From Eriocheir sinensis (Eukaryota; Arthropoda; Malacostraca; Decapoda; Varunidae): 64,000 nucleotides of DNA. The position numbers were made by a program, and so were the translations under genes. Shown here in pieces: positions 12,125 to 23,295 of the stretch; within the stretch, counting starts at the first letter, position 1; each line of letters begins with the position of its first letter. Where the stretch lies: assembly GCF_024679095.1 (NCBI RefSeq), contig NW_026111768.1, forward strand, positions 15,001-79,000. Reading direction: 5' to 3'. The notes under the pieces were generated by a model that did not search any database, was not told the DNA's origin, and saw only the letters and a program-made list of their open reading frames with translations.

Positions 12125-12251
12125 TTCCTCTTGCTACTTCTTCTCCTCCTCCTCCTGCTTCTGCTTCTGTTCCTCCTCCTCCTTATCTTCCTGTTGCTAT
12201 TCCATTTCCTCCTCCTCCTCCTCCTTCTCCTCCTCCTCCTCCTCCTCCTCC
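12125..12251 (+). repeat. (CTC)n low-complexity tract, right arm
   Basis: CTC/CCT units, pure at about 12205-12251, immediately preceding the truncated LINE B. Mirror of 7602-7730, with a different repeat number. Confidence 0.88.
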
Positions 12252-12954
12252 TAAAGTGTTGCACATCGGAAAAAATAACAATCACGTTCGGTACGTAATG
12301 AATAGCCAACAACTTTCTGAAGTAATTAAAGAAAAGGATCTTGGAATCACTATATCAAGCGATTTAAAGCCCGGTCAGCATTGTTCAGAGGTAGTTAAAA
12401 CTGTAAACAAATTGGTTGGCTTCATCGGACGAGTCTTTAATAATAAATCGGAATAAGTAATATTAAAACTGTATAATTCGTTGGTTCGACCCCGTCTAGA
12501 GTACTGTGTAAAGTTTTGGTCTCCCTACTACAGAAAAGACATAGAAAAGTTGGAACGGGTTCAACGAAGAGTAACACAGATGATTCCTAGGTTGAGAAAT
12601 TTATCATATGAACAAAGGCTTAAAGAAGTAAATTTATTCAGTCTATCAAAACGAAGAATACGAGGCGATCTAATAGAAGTGTTTAAAATGTTTAAAGGAT
12701 TCAGTGATATTAATGCGGAAGATTACTTCACAATTGATCGATCAAATAGAACAAGAAGAAATCACAATTTGAAGATAAGTGGTAAAAGATTCTCGTCGCA
12801 CGAAGCTAAACACTTTCTCTTCAATCGAGTTGTTAATGTTTGGAACTCTCTACCCTGTGATGTCATTGATAGAACAACAGTTACGGCCTTCAACAATAGA
12901 TTAGACAAGTATTTTGAATCCAACCAGCAACTAAGATATTACTCATTGTCGTAA
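12252..12954 (+). pseudogene. LINE B fragment, C-terminal reverse transcriptase (right arm)
   Basis: Best preserved copy of the LINE B C-terminus. It opens at KVLHIGKNNN, is stopped by TAA at 12454-12456 (shared by all three copies), then stays open for 157 codons from SLVRPRLEYC through ERVQRRVTQMIPRL, VVNVWNSLP and FNNRLDKYFES to TAA at 12952-12954. The VWN...FK/NNRLDK ending is typical of CR1/L2-type ORF2 C-termini. No 3' tail repeat follows, so the 3' UTR may be lost. Confidence 0.85.
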
Positions 12955-13577
12955 TAACGTTAAGTTCTTTCGAATACTGGTGTCCTTATCCGCGTTTATC
13001 GCCCGGTTAGTGGTAGCAGTAATGGTAGTTCTTTCCTCTTTCCTACATATTTTCCATGCAGTTTTTTCATGCTGCATGGTTCTTTTTCCTTTCCTGCCAG
13101 CTTTGGCTGGAGGGATGGGGGGGGTGGGGAGGAGCCTTCGCCTTTGCTGTCCTTCATCTTCCACCTTTGATTAGATAGTTAGTGTAGCTTGTCACAAACA
13201 GCCTCGTAAGGACCAGCAGGTCTGCTGTTGTTTGCTCTTTCTTGTGTTCCTTTGTCTTCCTTGCTTCTTCCCACAGTTCACGCTCTTTCATTATTCTTTC
13301 TCATTTCCTGTTTATGTTTTCCTTCTGCACTTTTTTCCTGTCTTTCGTTTCCTGCTTCGGCTACTTTTTACTATTTTGTTTTTTTCTTTCCTTTGGCTTT
13401 ATCGTACTCTTTACTAATTTTTTTCATTTAGTCTCCTGTTGTTTCTTCTTTTGTACACTTATTTTCCCCGATTTCCTTCCCTTCACCCTTTTTTAATATA
13501 TCCATTTTCCTTACCCTCTCCTTCCTTGGTCATTACATTCCCCTTCCCTCTTCCCTTTCTTCCTCTCTTTCCCGGGG

Positions 13578-13860
13578 GCTTCGTGGTGCAGTGGTTAGCA
13601 CACTTGGCTCACAACCGAGAGAGCCCGGGTTCGACTCCCGGGCGGAGTGGAAAAATTTGGGCGGCTTTTCCGATACCCTACGCCCCTGTCCACCCAGGTA
13701 TTAATCCAGGGTTGTGTCCCGTCTCCTGGGATCTGTTCCCTTCTATAATTCCTTCCCCTTCTGTCTCTCTCCGGCATATGACCACAGATGTTGCGCCGAC
13801 TGAGCGAAACTTTCCAACTTTCCTCTCTTTCCCTCACTCCTTTATCCCCAGTCTCACTAT
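13578..13860 (+). mobile_element. tRNA-Val(CAC)-derived SINE, right-arm copy
   Basis: Positions 13578-13649 fold into a full cloverleaf: a 7-bp acceptor stem (GCTTCGT with GCGGAGT, including wobbles), a GTGC/GCAC D stem, a CTTGG/CCGAG anticodon stem with 7-nt loop CTCACAA (anticodon CAC) and a CCGGG/CCCGG T stem with loop TTCGACT. These give the RNA polymerase III A and B boxes. A non-tRNA body follows without a terminator (AAAATTTGGGCGGC...TGTTGCGCCGACTGAGCG). This organisation marks a tRNA-derived SINE rather than a tRNA gene. Confidence 0.82.
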
Positions 13861-14730
13861 TCACGTTTCCTCTTCTCCTTCACTCATCTCCATTCCCCTT
13901 AACTCTCCTTCTTCCTTCCCTCTTTTCCCTTCTCTTTCTCTCCATCTTCTCTCCTCATCCATCTCTTCTCCCTCCTCCCTTCCTCTATTATTGTTCTCTC
14001 TCCTCTCTCCTCTCATATCTTCTCTCCTTGTCCATTCCTTTCCTCCCTTCCTTTCGTCCCTTTTCTTTATCTCTCCATCCGTCTCCTCTCCCTTCTCACT
14101 TCTCTTTCCTTCGTCTTTTCACCCTTATGTCCTTGTTTTCTCTCATCATTCGTCTTCTCCCTCTTCCCCTTTCGCTTTCTATCAACCCTTCACCCTTCTC
14201 CCCTCTCCTTACCTCCCCTTCATCCATCTCCTGTCTATTCTGCCCGGCCCTTCATCCAATCTCATTCATCTCTCCTCCTCCATCCTTCCCTCCCATCCGC
14301 TTATGTCCTCTCCTTTCCCTTCCCCTCCCCTCCCATCCCCTCCCTCCCTCCCTCCTCCCTCCCTCCCTCCTCCCTTTCCCTCCCCACTCTGTCACCCCGC
14401 CAGGTGCATAGCCATTACCTGAAGGGAGTTAGAGGTGACCAGGCCGGGGTGATACACAACTCCCCTCACCTGCACCCCATCACTTCTCATCATCCGCTAT
14501 TTCCATCACTTCCGAGAATGTTGTTGACTTTTTTCGTTTTAACTTGAATTGTCACTTTTTTGTCTGTTTGTTTTCGTGACTCGCACATTTTCCCCATTTT
14601 TTCCCTTTTCTTTCCATCATTCCCCTATTTTTTATTTGGCTCTTCATTATTTCTTTTCACTCCCCTAATTTCTTCCCTTTTTATCCATTATTTCTTTTCC
14701 TTTTAGTCCTTGAGTCTGGGGGGTTGATCG
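13861..14730. repeat. Pyrimidine-rich low-complexity tract, right arm
   Basis: TCC/TTCC-rich plus strand, mirror of the purine tract at 5161-6009. The long Ser/Pro/Leu frames here (for example 13439-14422) are low-complexity translations. Confidence 0.8.
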
Positions 14731-15326
14731 GTACCATATTTCGGGAGGAAATCTCACAGTGATTAACTGAAAGACAAATGTCTATAGTCTTAAAAAATGT
14801 ATGATAACATTCTATATCTCTTAGCCCTCCCCGTGATATCAGCCATTTATTTGGTATCAGTTGAATATCTGCTCATCTGTACCAGTTAGAAGCATGTTAA
14901 TGTTACAGAGCTCCGAATTTCTTTTTATTGAACTTCATTTCATTCATTACAATAAGGTGATCGTTCCTGATATTGATGGGCTGACTAATACTTCACATTC
15001 TGTAGCTTCTGAGCTTTCCTTTGATACCAGTATGAGATCTGTAGCTATTATATTAAGAGAGTTTTTTGACGTTAAAGTAACCACTATGAAAGTCATGTTA
15101 ACGAACAAAACGTTAAAGAATCTTCAAGTGATACATGTCTGAAGTCGGGCTTAAGTTCTTTGAAATGTGAGTAGAACCATAGAAATGGCGTTGCAATCTT
15201 TTGATTAATGAACATAATATCCATTACATAGCATATCATTGTATATTTAGCTACATTATTTACAGTGTTCTTCAAAGTCATACATGACTTCATGTATGAC
15301 TTGAAGATTTGATTGATTGAAGATAT
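14731..15326. other. Right-arm mirror of the unrecognised AT-rich segment
   Basis: Mirror of 4565-5160. It keeps the 93-codon frame on the plus strand (14861-15142) and the 66-codon frame on the minus strand (15093-15293). Nothing else was recognised. Confidence 0.5.
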
Positions 15327-18178
15327 CTAATCCCACCTAATATCGCTGTCCATGAATTTATCTAGTCTATTTTTGAATGGGACAATTGTATTGGCACTCA
15401 CTACATGACTGCGTTCCTATTCCACCCATCCACCACCCTGTTAGTAAACCAATTTTTGCCTATGTCCCTGTTGACTCTGAATTTATCCAGTTTAAACCCA
15501 TTACTTCGTGTCCTACTCGGTTCTCTTACCAACAAAACCGTATGAATGTCTCCCTTATCAAAGCCCTTCATTCATTTATAAACCTTGATCATGTCTCCAC
15601 GCACCCTTCGCCTTTCTAGAGAATGCAAGTTTAACTGTTTGAGTCTTTCCTCGTATGGCAAGTTTCCCAACCCCTGAATCATCTTAGTCATCCTCCTCTG
15701 CACCGATTCTAACTTTCTGATATCCATTCTATAGTAAGGTGACCAGAACTGAACCGCATAGTCAAGATGAGGTCTAACTAATGCTAAATATAGTTTGAGG
15801 AAGACTTCGGTACCTTTGTTGCTTACGCTCCTTGAAATAAATCCCAGTACCCTATTTGCTCGATTTCTAGCTTGAATGCATTGTGCCCTTGGACGGAGAT
15901 CAGAGCTCACTAAGACCCTAAATCCTCTCGCACCCAGACCTGCTTATGAGAGTGTCATTTAAGCAATAGTTATGTGAGGGGTTGTTCCTACCTACACTCA
16001 GAATACTGCACTTCCCTACATTGAGCTCAATCTGCCATTTATCCGCCCAGTCATAAAAACTCTTTAGGTCAGCCCGGAGAATACTACCGTCCTGATCCGA
16101 CTCAATTACTCTACCGATCTTGGTATCATCTGCAAACTTACTAACATCACTACTAATTCCTGTATCTAAGTCATTGATATAAATAATAAACAAAAGTGGA
16201 CCTAATACCGAACCTTGTGGGACCCCACTCGTAGTATATCCCCAGTCAGATATTTTACCGTTGATTTTCACTCTTTGCTTCCTATTGCTAAGCCACGCCT
16301 TGACCCAGTTCAAAACTTTACCCTCTACTCCGTGAGCCTGTAATTTAAGCAACAGTCGTTGGTGAGGAACATTGTCAAACGCTTTACTAAAATCAAGATA
16401 GATTACATCATAATTTTCATATGTCAACTGCCTCAAATACTTTATTGTAGAAGGACAAGAGATTGATGAGGCATGACCTACCTTTTGTGAACCCATGCTG
16501 CGAGTCGTGAATTAAGCTATGTTTCTAGATGCTTCTGAATGTTGCCTATTATGGACTCCAGCATCTTGCCTATATCCGATGTTAAGCTAATTGGGCGATA
16601 GTTTGAAACAACTGACCTGTCCCCTTTTTTAAAAATCGGCGTCACATTAGCTACTTTCCATAGGCTCGGCACATAGCCAGTATTTACCGACATCTTAAAG
16701 ATGTCGGTTAGTGGGTCACTGAGTACATCATCTAATTCCTTTAGTACCCTCGGAAATATCCCGTCAGGACCTGGCGACTTGTTCTTCTTAAGCTTATCTA
16801 TGTCATCCTGAATTACTTGCCTGGTAATGATTATATCCCTCAATTTGTCGCCATCCCCGCCCTCATACACCTGAACTCTTTCCGGTACAGTCGTTCGATC
16901 CTCCTGTGTGAATACTGAAAGGAAGTCGTTCAACAATGTGCTCATATCTTCGTAATTTTCCACTAGCTCCCCTGTGTTTATTTTCAGGGGTCCAATTTTC
17001 TCCCGTGTTTTTGTTCTATACATCTGAAAGAAGCCCTTAGGATTACTTTTCGCCTCATTTGCTACTTTGATCTCATAGTTCCTTTTTGCTATCCTGGTGT
17101 TTTTCTTAACTAATCTAGATAGTTCGACGTATCGGCCCCTGAGATGTGTTTCACCATTCTTTATTTTCTGATAAATTCTCTTTAACCCAATCTGTGTTTT
17201 AGTCCACGAGTCATCCACTTAGGATCATTGTTTTTCTATGTTCGCTGTGGTATATGCTGTCCTTGCCCTCTACTATTACTCTAACCAAATTATTGTAAGA
17301 CATTTCTACCTGGTTCTCCTGGCTCTCCAATCCGCAGTTCTGGCCCTCATGAATCCCTAAATTATCCCAGTTTACCCTTCAAGATGTCTTCAAGCCCTCG
17401 TAATTTCCCCTTCTAAAATCTGGCACTAACACTGGGTTTGGTTTGCGGGTTACCGCCCAGTCTAAGATAAAACGAACCGTTCTGTGGTCATTATTTCCCA
17501 ACTCGCCGCCCACCTCCAACTCAAGTAGCAAGTTCCCATTTTTGGTTAGGACTAAGTCTAATATGTTATCTCCTCTGGTAGGCTCAGTAACTACCTGCTT
17601 AAGGAAATTATCTTGTATAACTTCAAGAAAGTCCTCGGCTTCCAGGTCACCCACTAGGTCTTCCCAGTCTATATTCCTATAATTAAAGTCCCCCATTACG
17701 CAGACATTTCTACTCATACTAGCCCAGCCACTCTCCTGTAGAAATATACTCGTGTCCTGCTAAGGTTGGGTGGCCTGTACATAACTCCTAGAGTTAGTTT
17801 TTCTTTCCATTTGTAAACGTCCACCCAAACTAATTCTGAATCCATGGTAGTTTTGACTGAATTGTTAACTAAACATTTAAGTGAGTCTTTAACATATAGC
17901 GCAACTCCACCTCCCTTTCTGCCCCATCTGTCTTTGTGAAACATCTGATAACCCGTTATTTCAAATTCTGATCTAAAATTTCTATTAGCAGTGTTTATCC
18001 ATGTCTCAGTGATCGCTATTATGTCAAAATTTTCTGAACAAGCTTCACCCCTTAGTAAGTCTATCTTGTTTCTGAGGCTCCTGCTGTTAGTATAGAAGAT
18101 TCTTAGCCCGTCCTCTGTTACTCCCCTAGAATTACTTCTAAGCTGCCTGGTTATATTATGAGCTAGATGTCCCCTCCC
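15327..18178 (-). pseudogene. LINE A ORF2 (endonuclease + reverse transcriptase), right arm
   Basis: Minus-strand CR1-like ORF2. The endonuclease domain runs about 18130-17400 (KDRWGRKGGGVALY near 17940, GDFNYRNIDW near 17690). The pre-RT linker and RT N-terminus are in one open frame of 233 codons (17218-16517). The RT core is in the next frame (16496-15918) with DFSKAFDNV, GVPQGSVLGP and FADD, and the thumb follows (15910-15572). It ends at CTA/TAG 15327-15329. It shares the pre-core TGA and the YK-stop-MKGF lesion with the left arm. A two-base loss near 15915-15925 (GGG to GG and GGGG to GGG) is private to this arm, as is an intact Trp codon where the left arm has a stop. Confidence 0.88.
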
Positions 18179-18198
18179 ATTACTCCTCCCCCCCTCGC

Positions 18199-19729
18199 CT
18201 ATACTAAAAAATCCCTCAGGGTACCAAGTGCTCGCTCAAGGGAGTCTGAGAGAGCCTCAACACCCTTGAACGTCAAGTGTATCCCGTCACGGGCGTAGAG
18301 GGCGTCGTTGCCAAAAAAGAGGTCCCAATTGTCGACGAACAGCCACCAATTGCGTTGCAGTGCTCAGCAAGTCTGCTGTTCACTGCTATCACCCTGGACA
18401 GTCATCCATCGCCAACGCCCCTCCTTGGCAGGACGCCACACACTACTGGCGACCCACCAGCGTCACGTATCCTGCCTAACAATTCTCTAAAACGCCTGAG
18501 AAGGTCCTCGCTTGGAACACGAGAAACGTCGTTTCCGCCACAGCTGAGAAAGACAATGGGGTTCGATCCCTCGCTTGCCATACACGCCTCAATCCTGTCT
18601 GATATATGGCCCACCCCTGCCCCTGGGAAACACACCCTCGTCCTGTTCTTATCCTTGTAGAAAAAATCACTGTCAACAAAACGAACCTGACTATCACCAA
18701 CAACAAGAACCCGACGGTCGGAAGGGGCCAGGAGGGGTGGGTGAAGGGGAGGGAGAGCGGGAAGGAGGAGGGACCTGCTGTGAAGAACGAGGAGAAATTG
18801 TTGAAGAGGTGGAAGGTGGAGGAGGAGGAGGAGGAGGAGGGGAAGAGGAAGAAGGAGGAGAAAGGAGGGTGAGGTGGTGGAGGGAGGAACGGACGAGGAG
18901 AGGGAGGAGGAAGAGGGGAAAGGGAAGGTAAGGGACAGGTGTTGGAGGGAGGGACAGTGAGGAGGCGGAGGACAAGGAGGAGAAAGAGGGAGAGGAGGAG
19001 GAGGAGATTAAGGGAAGAGGGAGGAGGGGGACGGAAGAGGAAGGCGAGGAATTGGAGGCGGAGGAGGAGGAAGAGGAGGAGGAGGAGGAGGAGGAGGAGG
19101 AGGAGGAGGAAGGAGGAGGGTGAAAGGGAGAGTGAGGTGGGGGTGGGAGGGACGGACGAGGAGAGGGAGGAGGAAGAGGGGGATGGGGTAGGTGAAGGAC
19201 AGGTGTGGGAGGGAGGGACGAGCGAAGAGGCGGAGGACAAGGAGGAGAAAGAGGGAGAGGAGGAGGAGGAGGAGGGTGGGCGGGGAGAGGGGAGAGGGGG
19301 GACGGAAGAGGAAGGCGAGGAGGAGGAGGAGGAGGAGGAGGAAGAGGAGGAAGAAGAGGAGAAGGAGGGGTGGGAAGCGGGGAGATCGGAGATGGTCGAG
19401 GAGGAGGAGGAGGAGGAGGATGGGAGGGGCTGCTGTGTGGGTCAAGACAATATTGGAGGGGAGGAGGACGAGGAAGAAGAGGAAGAGGAAGGGGAGGAGG
19501 AGGATGCGGGGCTTGTTGCTGCTGCACTAACCAGTAAGTGTACCTGGGCGGCGAGAGTCGTAACCCTATTCTCTAACTCTATGATCCTCTGATCATCCTT
19601 CTGAGTCTTAACGCAGAACCTACAAACGTCCTTGGAAAGAAAGTACTGCTTGGCCGTGCGAAGGCCACACCCAGAACAACGCTTGAGGGACGTCATGGTG
19701 AAGCTATGGGCGAGGCAAGACGGAAACAA
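18199..19729 (-). pseudogene. LINE A ORF1, zinc finger + coiled coil + SGNH esterase
   Basis: ORF1 of the CR1-like LINE with its N-terminus present. From the ATG at 19729 (or the better-placed internal ATG at 19696) it encodes a C-x2-C-x14-C-x2-C zinc finger (CSGCG...CRFC), then a short leucine-rich coiled coil (IIELENRVTTLAAQVHLLV). A long Ser/Pro linker coded by TCC repeats (about 19520-18760) follows, then the SGNH esterase domain (GDSQ near 18700, GGND near 18530, DRIH near 18280). Frames shift inside the linker, as expected for repeat slippage, and the TGA at 18404-18402 splits the esterase exactly as in the left arm. CR1/L2 ORF1 proteins with esterase domains are known; the protein is thought to act in the retrotransposition particle. 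Confidence 0.82.
18720..19510 (+). repeat. GGA-rich low-complexity (ORF1 linker complement)
   Basis: Dense GGA/GAGGA repeats, the complement of the TCC codons of the ORF1 Ser/Pro linker. The block GAGAGTGAGGTGG...GGACGGACGAGGAGAGGGAGGAGGA recurs within the tract, showing internal duplication. The palindrome's outer breakpoint (19140) falls here. Confidence 0.85.
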
Positions 19730-19737
19730 TTAGGCGC

Positions 19738-20436
19738 GTTAAGACGATAACAAAGTATGCAGCTGCGGTGAGGTCGTCAGGTCAAAAATGTGTATCTAGG
19801 AAAACAAACCAACAGCTGCTGTGAGGTCGCAGTCAGGTCAATTCCCCGGGGAAAAGGGTGTGTCTCGGGTAAAAAGGCGCGGTTATTTCTACCCACCAAG
19901 ACAAAACATAGGCCAATATTAATATACTGAGAAATCACTTGCGTAAAGAAGATAATAACTGTGTTCACTAAGTTTGCGCGGAAAGTGGATTATCTAGTGT
20001 TTTGTGTGGACTTAGAAATTAGCGTAGCTTGGTGCGCCTGATTCATGTAGTCCTATTATCACAGCACAGTAAAGTATCCTAATAATAGAAGGAGAGGAAA
20101 ACACAAAAGCAATATAAAAAACACAAAAGCAATATAAAACCGTGTAGCACTGGGTTGGCGTGAAAGAATGTTGAATTTAGTGCAGATGTGGGAAGCTTAA
20201 TACACTTGTCCTAGGAGTAACTGTGGATCACTAACTAAGTAAATACTAAATCAGAACACTTAGCGGTCTGTAGTAGAAGGCAGGGTAATCCTCCTGGTTT
20301 TGTAGTCCTCCAGTAAAGCAGCAGTTCACAGAAGCACAGAACGCCTCACACCGCGAAAGCAGAGGAAAACAGAGGAAAGAGCGAGTTGGCACCACACAGC
20401 AGCGGGGCAAAGTCACGTGTGAACCCAAGGAAGGTC
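19738..20436. other. Probable LINE A 5' UTR and flank, unrecognised
   Basis: Upstream of ORF1 on the minus strand, a GTGAGGTCG(CA)GTCAGGTCA motif occurs twice (about 19768 and 19820), as may be expected of a LINE 5' UTR. A 21-bp perfect tandem duplication (AACACAAAAGCAATATAAAA) lies at about 20098-20140. No gene is seen. Confidence 0.4.
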
Positions 20437-21318
20437 GCGCGCGTAATTGAGTCGGATGAGGACGCTAGTATTCTCCAGGATGAAGTAAACAGACTGTATG
20501 ACTGGGCGGATACATGTCAAATGGGGTTCAATGTAGGGAAGTGCAGTATTATGAGTGTAGGTAGGAACAATCCCTCCCATAACTATTGCTTAAATAACAC
20601 TCTCATAAGCAGGTCTGGGTGCGAGAGAGATTTTGGGGTTTTAGTGAGCTCTGATCCCCGTCGAAGGGCACAATGCTTTCAAACTAGAAATCGAGCAAAT
20701 AGGGTACTGGGATTTATTTCAAGGAGCGTAAGCAACTGAAGCGCCGAAGTCTTCCTCAAACTATATTTAGCATTAGTTAAACCTCATCTTGACTACGCGG
20801 TTCAGCTCTGGTCACCTTACTATAGAATGGATATTAAAATGTTAGAATCGGTGCAGAGGAGGATGACTAAGATGATTCAGGGGTTGAGAAACTTGCCGTA
20901 CGAGGAAAGACTCAAACAGTTAAACTTGCATTCTCTAGAAAGGCGAAGGGTGCGTGGAGACATGGTCGAGGTTTATAAATGTATGAAGGGCTTTAATAAG
21001 GGAGACATTCATAAGGCTTTGTTGGAAAGAGAACCGGGTAGGACATGAAGTAATGGATTTAAACTGGATAAATTCAGATTCAACAGGGACATACGCAAAA
21101 AATTGGTGTACTAACAGGGTGGTGGATGAGTGGAATAGGCTTAGCAGTCACGTGGTGAGTGCCAATACAATTCTCACTTACAAAAATAGATTAGATAAAT
21201 TCATGGACAGCGATGTTCGGTGGGGATAGATACACGGGAGCTGAGGGTCAAAGGAGCTGCCTCATGCAGGCCTACCGGCCTCCTGCAGACTCCTGTTTTC
21301 TTATGTTCTTATGTCTTC
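20437..21318 (+). pseudogene. LINE A 3' fragment with intact 3' tail
   Basis: 5'-truncated copy of LINE A, starting inside the RT after FADD (RVIESDEDASILQ) and running through the thumb (SVQRRMTKMIQGLRNLPYEERLKQL) to the C-terminus. Stops lie at 20737-20739 and 21046-21048. After the coding end at about 21230 comes a 3' UTR (GGGAGCTGAGGG...CCTGCAGACTCC) and the tail TTCTTATGTTCTTATG (21297-21313). This defines the true 3' end of the family, which is missing from both palindrome copies. Confidence 0.85.
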
Positions 21319-22020
21319 ATGTAACACCCGTGATGGGTGTAATTCTATAGTTCTGTGTTTTTTCTCCCCCCCCTGCCTGGGACCAGCTATTATGAATAGT
21401 TCAATTATAACCTGGATGCTTTTTGGGTGGCTGTCTTAAATATTCTTAATATTTCATACAATAATTTATGTTGACTGAGTGCTACTAAACCCACAGGTAT
21501 ATGCAATGGTTTGTTCAGCCTGTCAGCATACCCACATGAGCCACGAGGACAACTACACACAACTTTTTCAAAAAGAAATGTCGATAGATAATAAAACACT
21601 AAATATACTTGCCGAAAATATCCATTGCGTTGGCTGAGACGACAGACTCTGTTGTGCTGGCGGTGTACGATACGCTGCCCAATGAAACGCTTGTTCAACA
21701 AACATAAAGGTATTTTAAATAATTATTTGCCTTATATATGCTTTCTGCATGCTAGGTATGTCATATCATTGCAGATTTACTCATTTACTTTGAATTTATA
21801 GGATACAAATCTCGTTTTCGTCACCTCAACCGCTCCCCAAAATCTCCTAACCAAAACAGCGATTTTTCTTTCGCGAGCGACCGAAAAGCAGCCATCGAGA
21901 GCGACTGTAAGACCCGATCGCGCGCGGAAGGCTTTCGTTCGCTGGCCAGCGAACGAAAACGGGTGGCTGTAAGACCGGCCCTGCTGGGGTCTGCATTGAC
22001 GTGAGGGGAAAGTCTATGGA
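21319..22020. other. Unrecognised; GC-rich palindrome near 21945
   Basis: AT-rich sequence without a gene up to about 21850, then a GC-rich stretch with a perfect 26-bp palindrome at 21933-21958 and the end-like motif CAGGGCCGGTCTTACAG on the minus strand (21983-21967). These resemble a DNA-transposon or MITE end, but no partner terminus was found. Confidence 0.4.
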
Positions 22021-23261
22021 GGTTATTGGCGAGAAAGTCGCGTACTACAGTCTATGACTCTTCGTCGTCCCAGTCTTCGTCCGCGTCACTGAAAACGTCT
22101 TCGCAGTGATTCCAGTGTAGCGTCTCCTTCTCGTTGTTGTCGTACACTTTGTCGCGTGTGGGGGAGATGAGGTTGTGGGGTTCGTCGTGTCGGTTCCCAT
22201 GAGTTGTTTTGTCTTACGCCAGAAGGTGGCTGGGTCATGGCATAGTGAGGCTGTCTCCGCAATGACCTCGCCCCAGTGGGCGCGGCTGTCGCTCTGCAAG
22301 TGTTGTTGTAGCGTGAGTTGGAGCTGTTTGTGGCGTCTATAGAGAGGATAAGTCCAGCCGTTGGTGTTGGCCTCATGCTGTATGGCTTTGTGTTGTGCTA
22401 TTAGGGTACGTGTCGTGTGACTCAAGTGAGAGTGTGTTAGAGTTTTGTGGCGTGTTGTTGGAATGTTGTTTTTAACTGCGGTTACAACTGTGTTGTACCA
22501 TTCTTGAAGATACGTGTCGATGAAGTCAATCGAAGCTGCGGGTTGACGGGAGAGTCCCTGAGTTTTTCAGCGATTTCTGTGTGAAATTGATCCCAGTTGG
22601 CCTGGTTGAAGTTGGGACTGGGGCGTGTAGGGATTTGGATGGGAGTAGAAGAGATGGTAAGGATGACAGGGATGTGGTCACTCATGCTCATGGGGTCTTG
22701 AGTAATGCTGATATTGTGATAAGTGTTGTTGTTTGTGAGGATGATATCCGGTGTTGTTGCTGTGTTGTGAGCTATGTATGTGGGGAAGTGTGGGCCTATG
22801 TGTGAATGGTTCGTTGATTAATCAGGTGTTGTATTTGTCTTCCTTTGGTGTTGGTATGCGTGTAGCCTAGTCTCGGGTGGTTGGCGTTGGGATCGGCTAC
22901 CATGTACACAGGGATCTGTCTCCTGAAGATACGGGTGAAATCTTGAATTGGAATGAAGTTCCTGGAGGGGGGCTGGTAGAAGGTGGACCTTGCCCGTGAG
23001 AGTGGTGATCTCCACAGCGAGAGCGTTAGAAATGAAGTCATCTAGATGGTGATCGCAGTGCCGTCTGTGTGAGAGTTTGAATAGTTTTTCCTGTGTACGG
23101 AGAAGTCGTGAGTCTTTAGAATTTAGACTGTCGCCATCGGGAACGCCGTGGCCAATTAGAAGGATGATATGAGGATCCAGGTCCCTATAGACATTGATCA
23201 GGTCGAATTTGTGTCTGTTCCAATTGAGGACGTTATGCTGTATGAGACTTATATGTTCCAT
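22021..23261 (-). pseudogene. I/jockey-like LINE ORF2, endonuclease part, truncated
   Basis: Downstream of the gag-like ORF1 on the minus strand. It starts at ATG 23261 with HISLIQHNVLNWN, the N-terminal strand of an AP-type endonuclease, continues with ILLIGHGVPDGDSL, and after frame shifts with DPNANHP (about 22890) and SMSDHIPVILTI (about 22690), the C-terminal SDH motif of APE domains. A post-endonuclease helical linker follows (22425-22045: TLIAQHKAIQHEANTNGW...). The reverse transcriptase is absent; the element stops at about 22020. Multiple frameshifts show it is dead. Confidence 0.75.
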
Positions 23262-23295
23262 TTTTGTCTGTTGTTACGGGTGTTGTGTGCTTTGT

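Larger units (their letters stand above)
10880..19140 (-). repeat. Right arm of large inverted repeat
   Basis: Reverse-complement partner of 689-8941. It is probably the source arm, because the LINE A that it enters at its outer end continues uninterrupted past 19140 to an intact ORF1 start at 19729, while the left arm stops inside ORF1. Confidence 0.93.

Noticed and set aside
13578..13649. tRNA-Val(CAC) gene
   Set aside because: The cloverleaf is good, but there is no terminator after it and a fixed non-tRNA body follows. The inverted partner has a broken anticodon arm. It is a SINE head.
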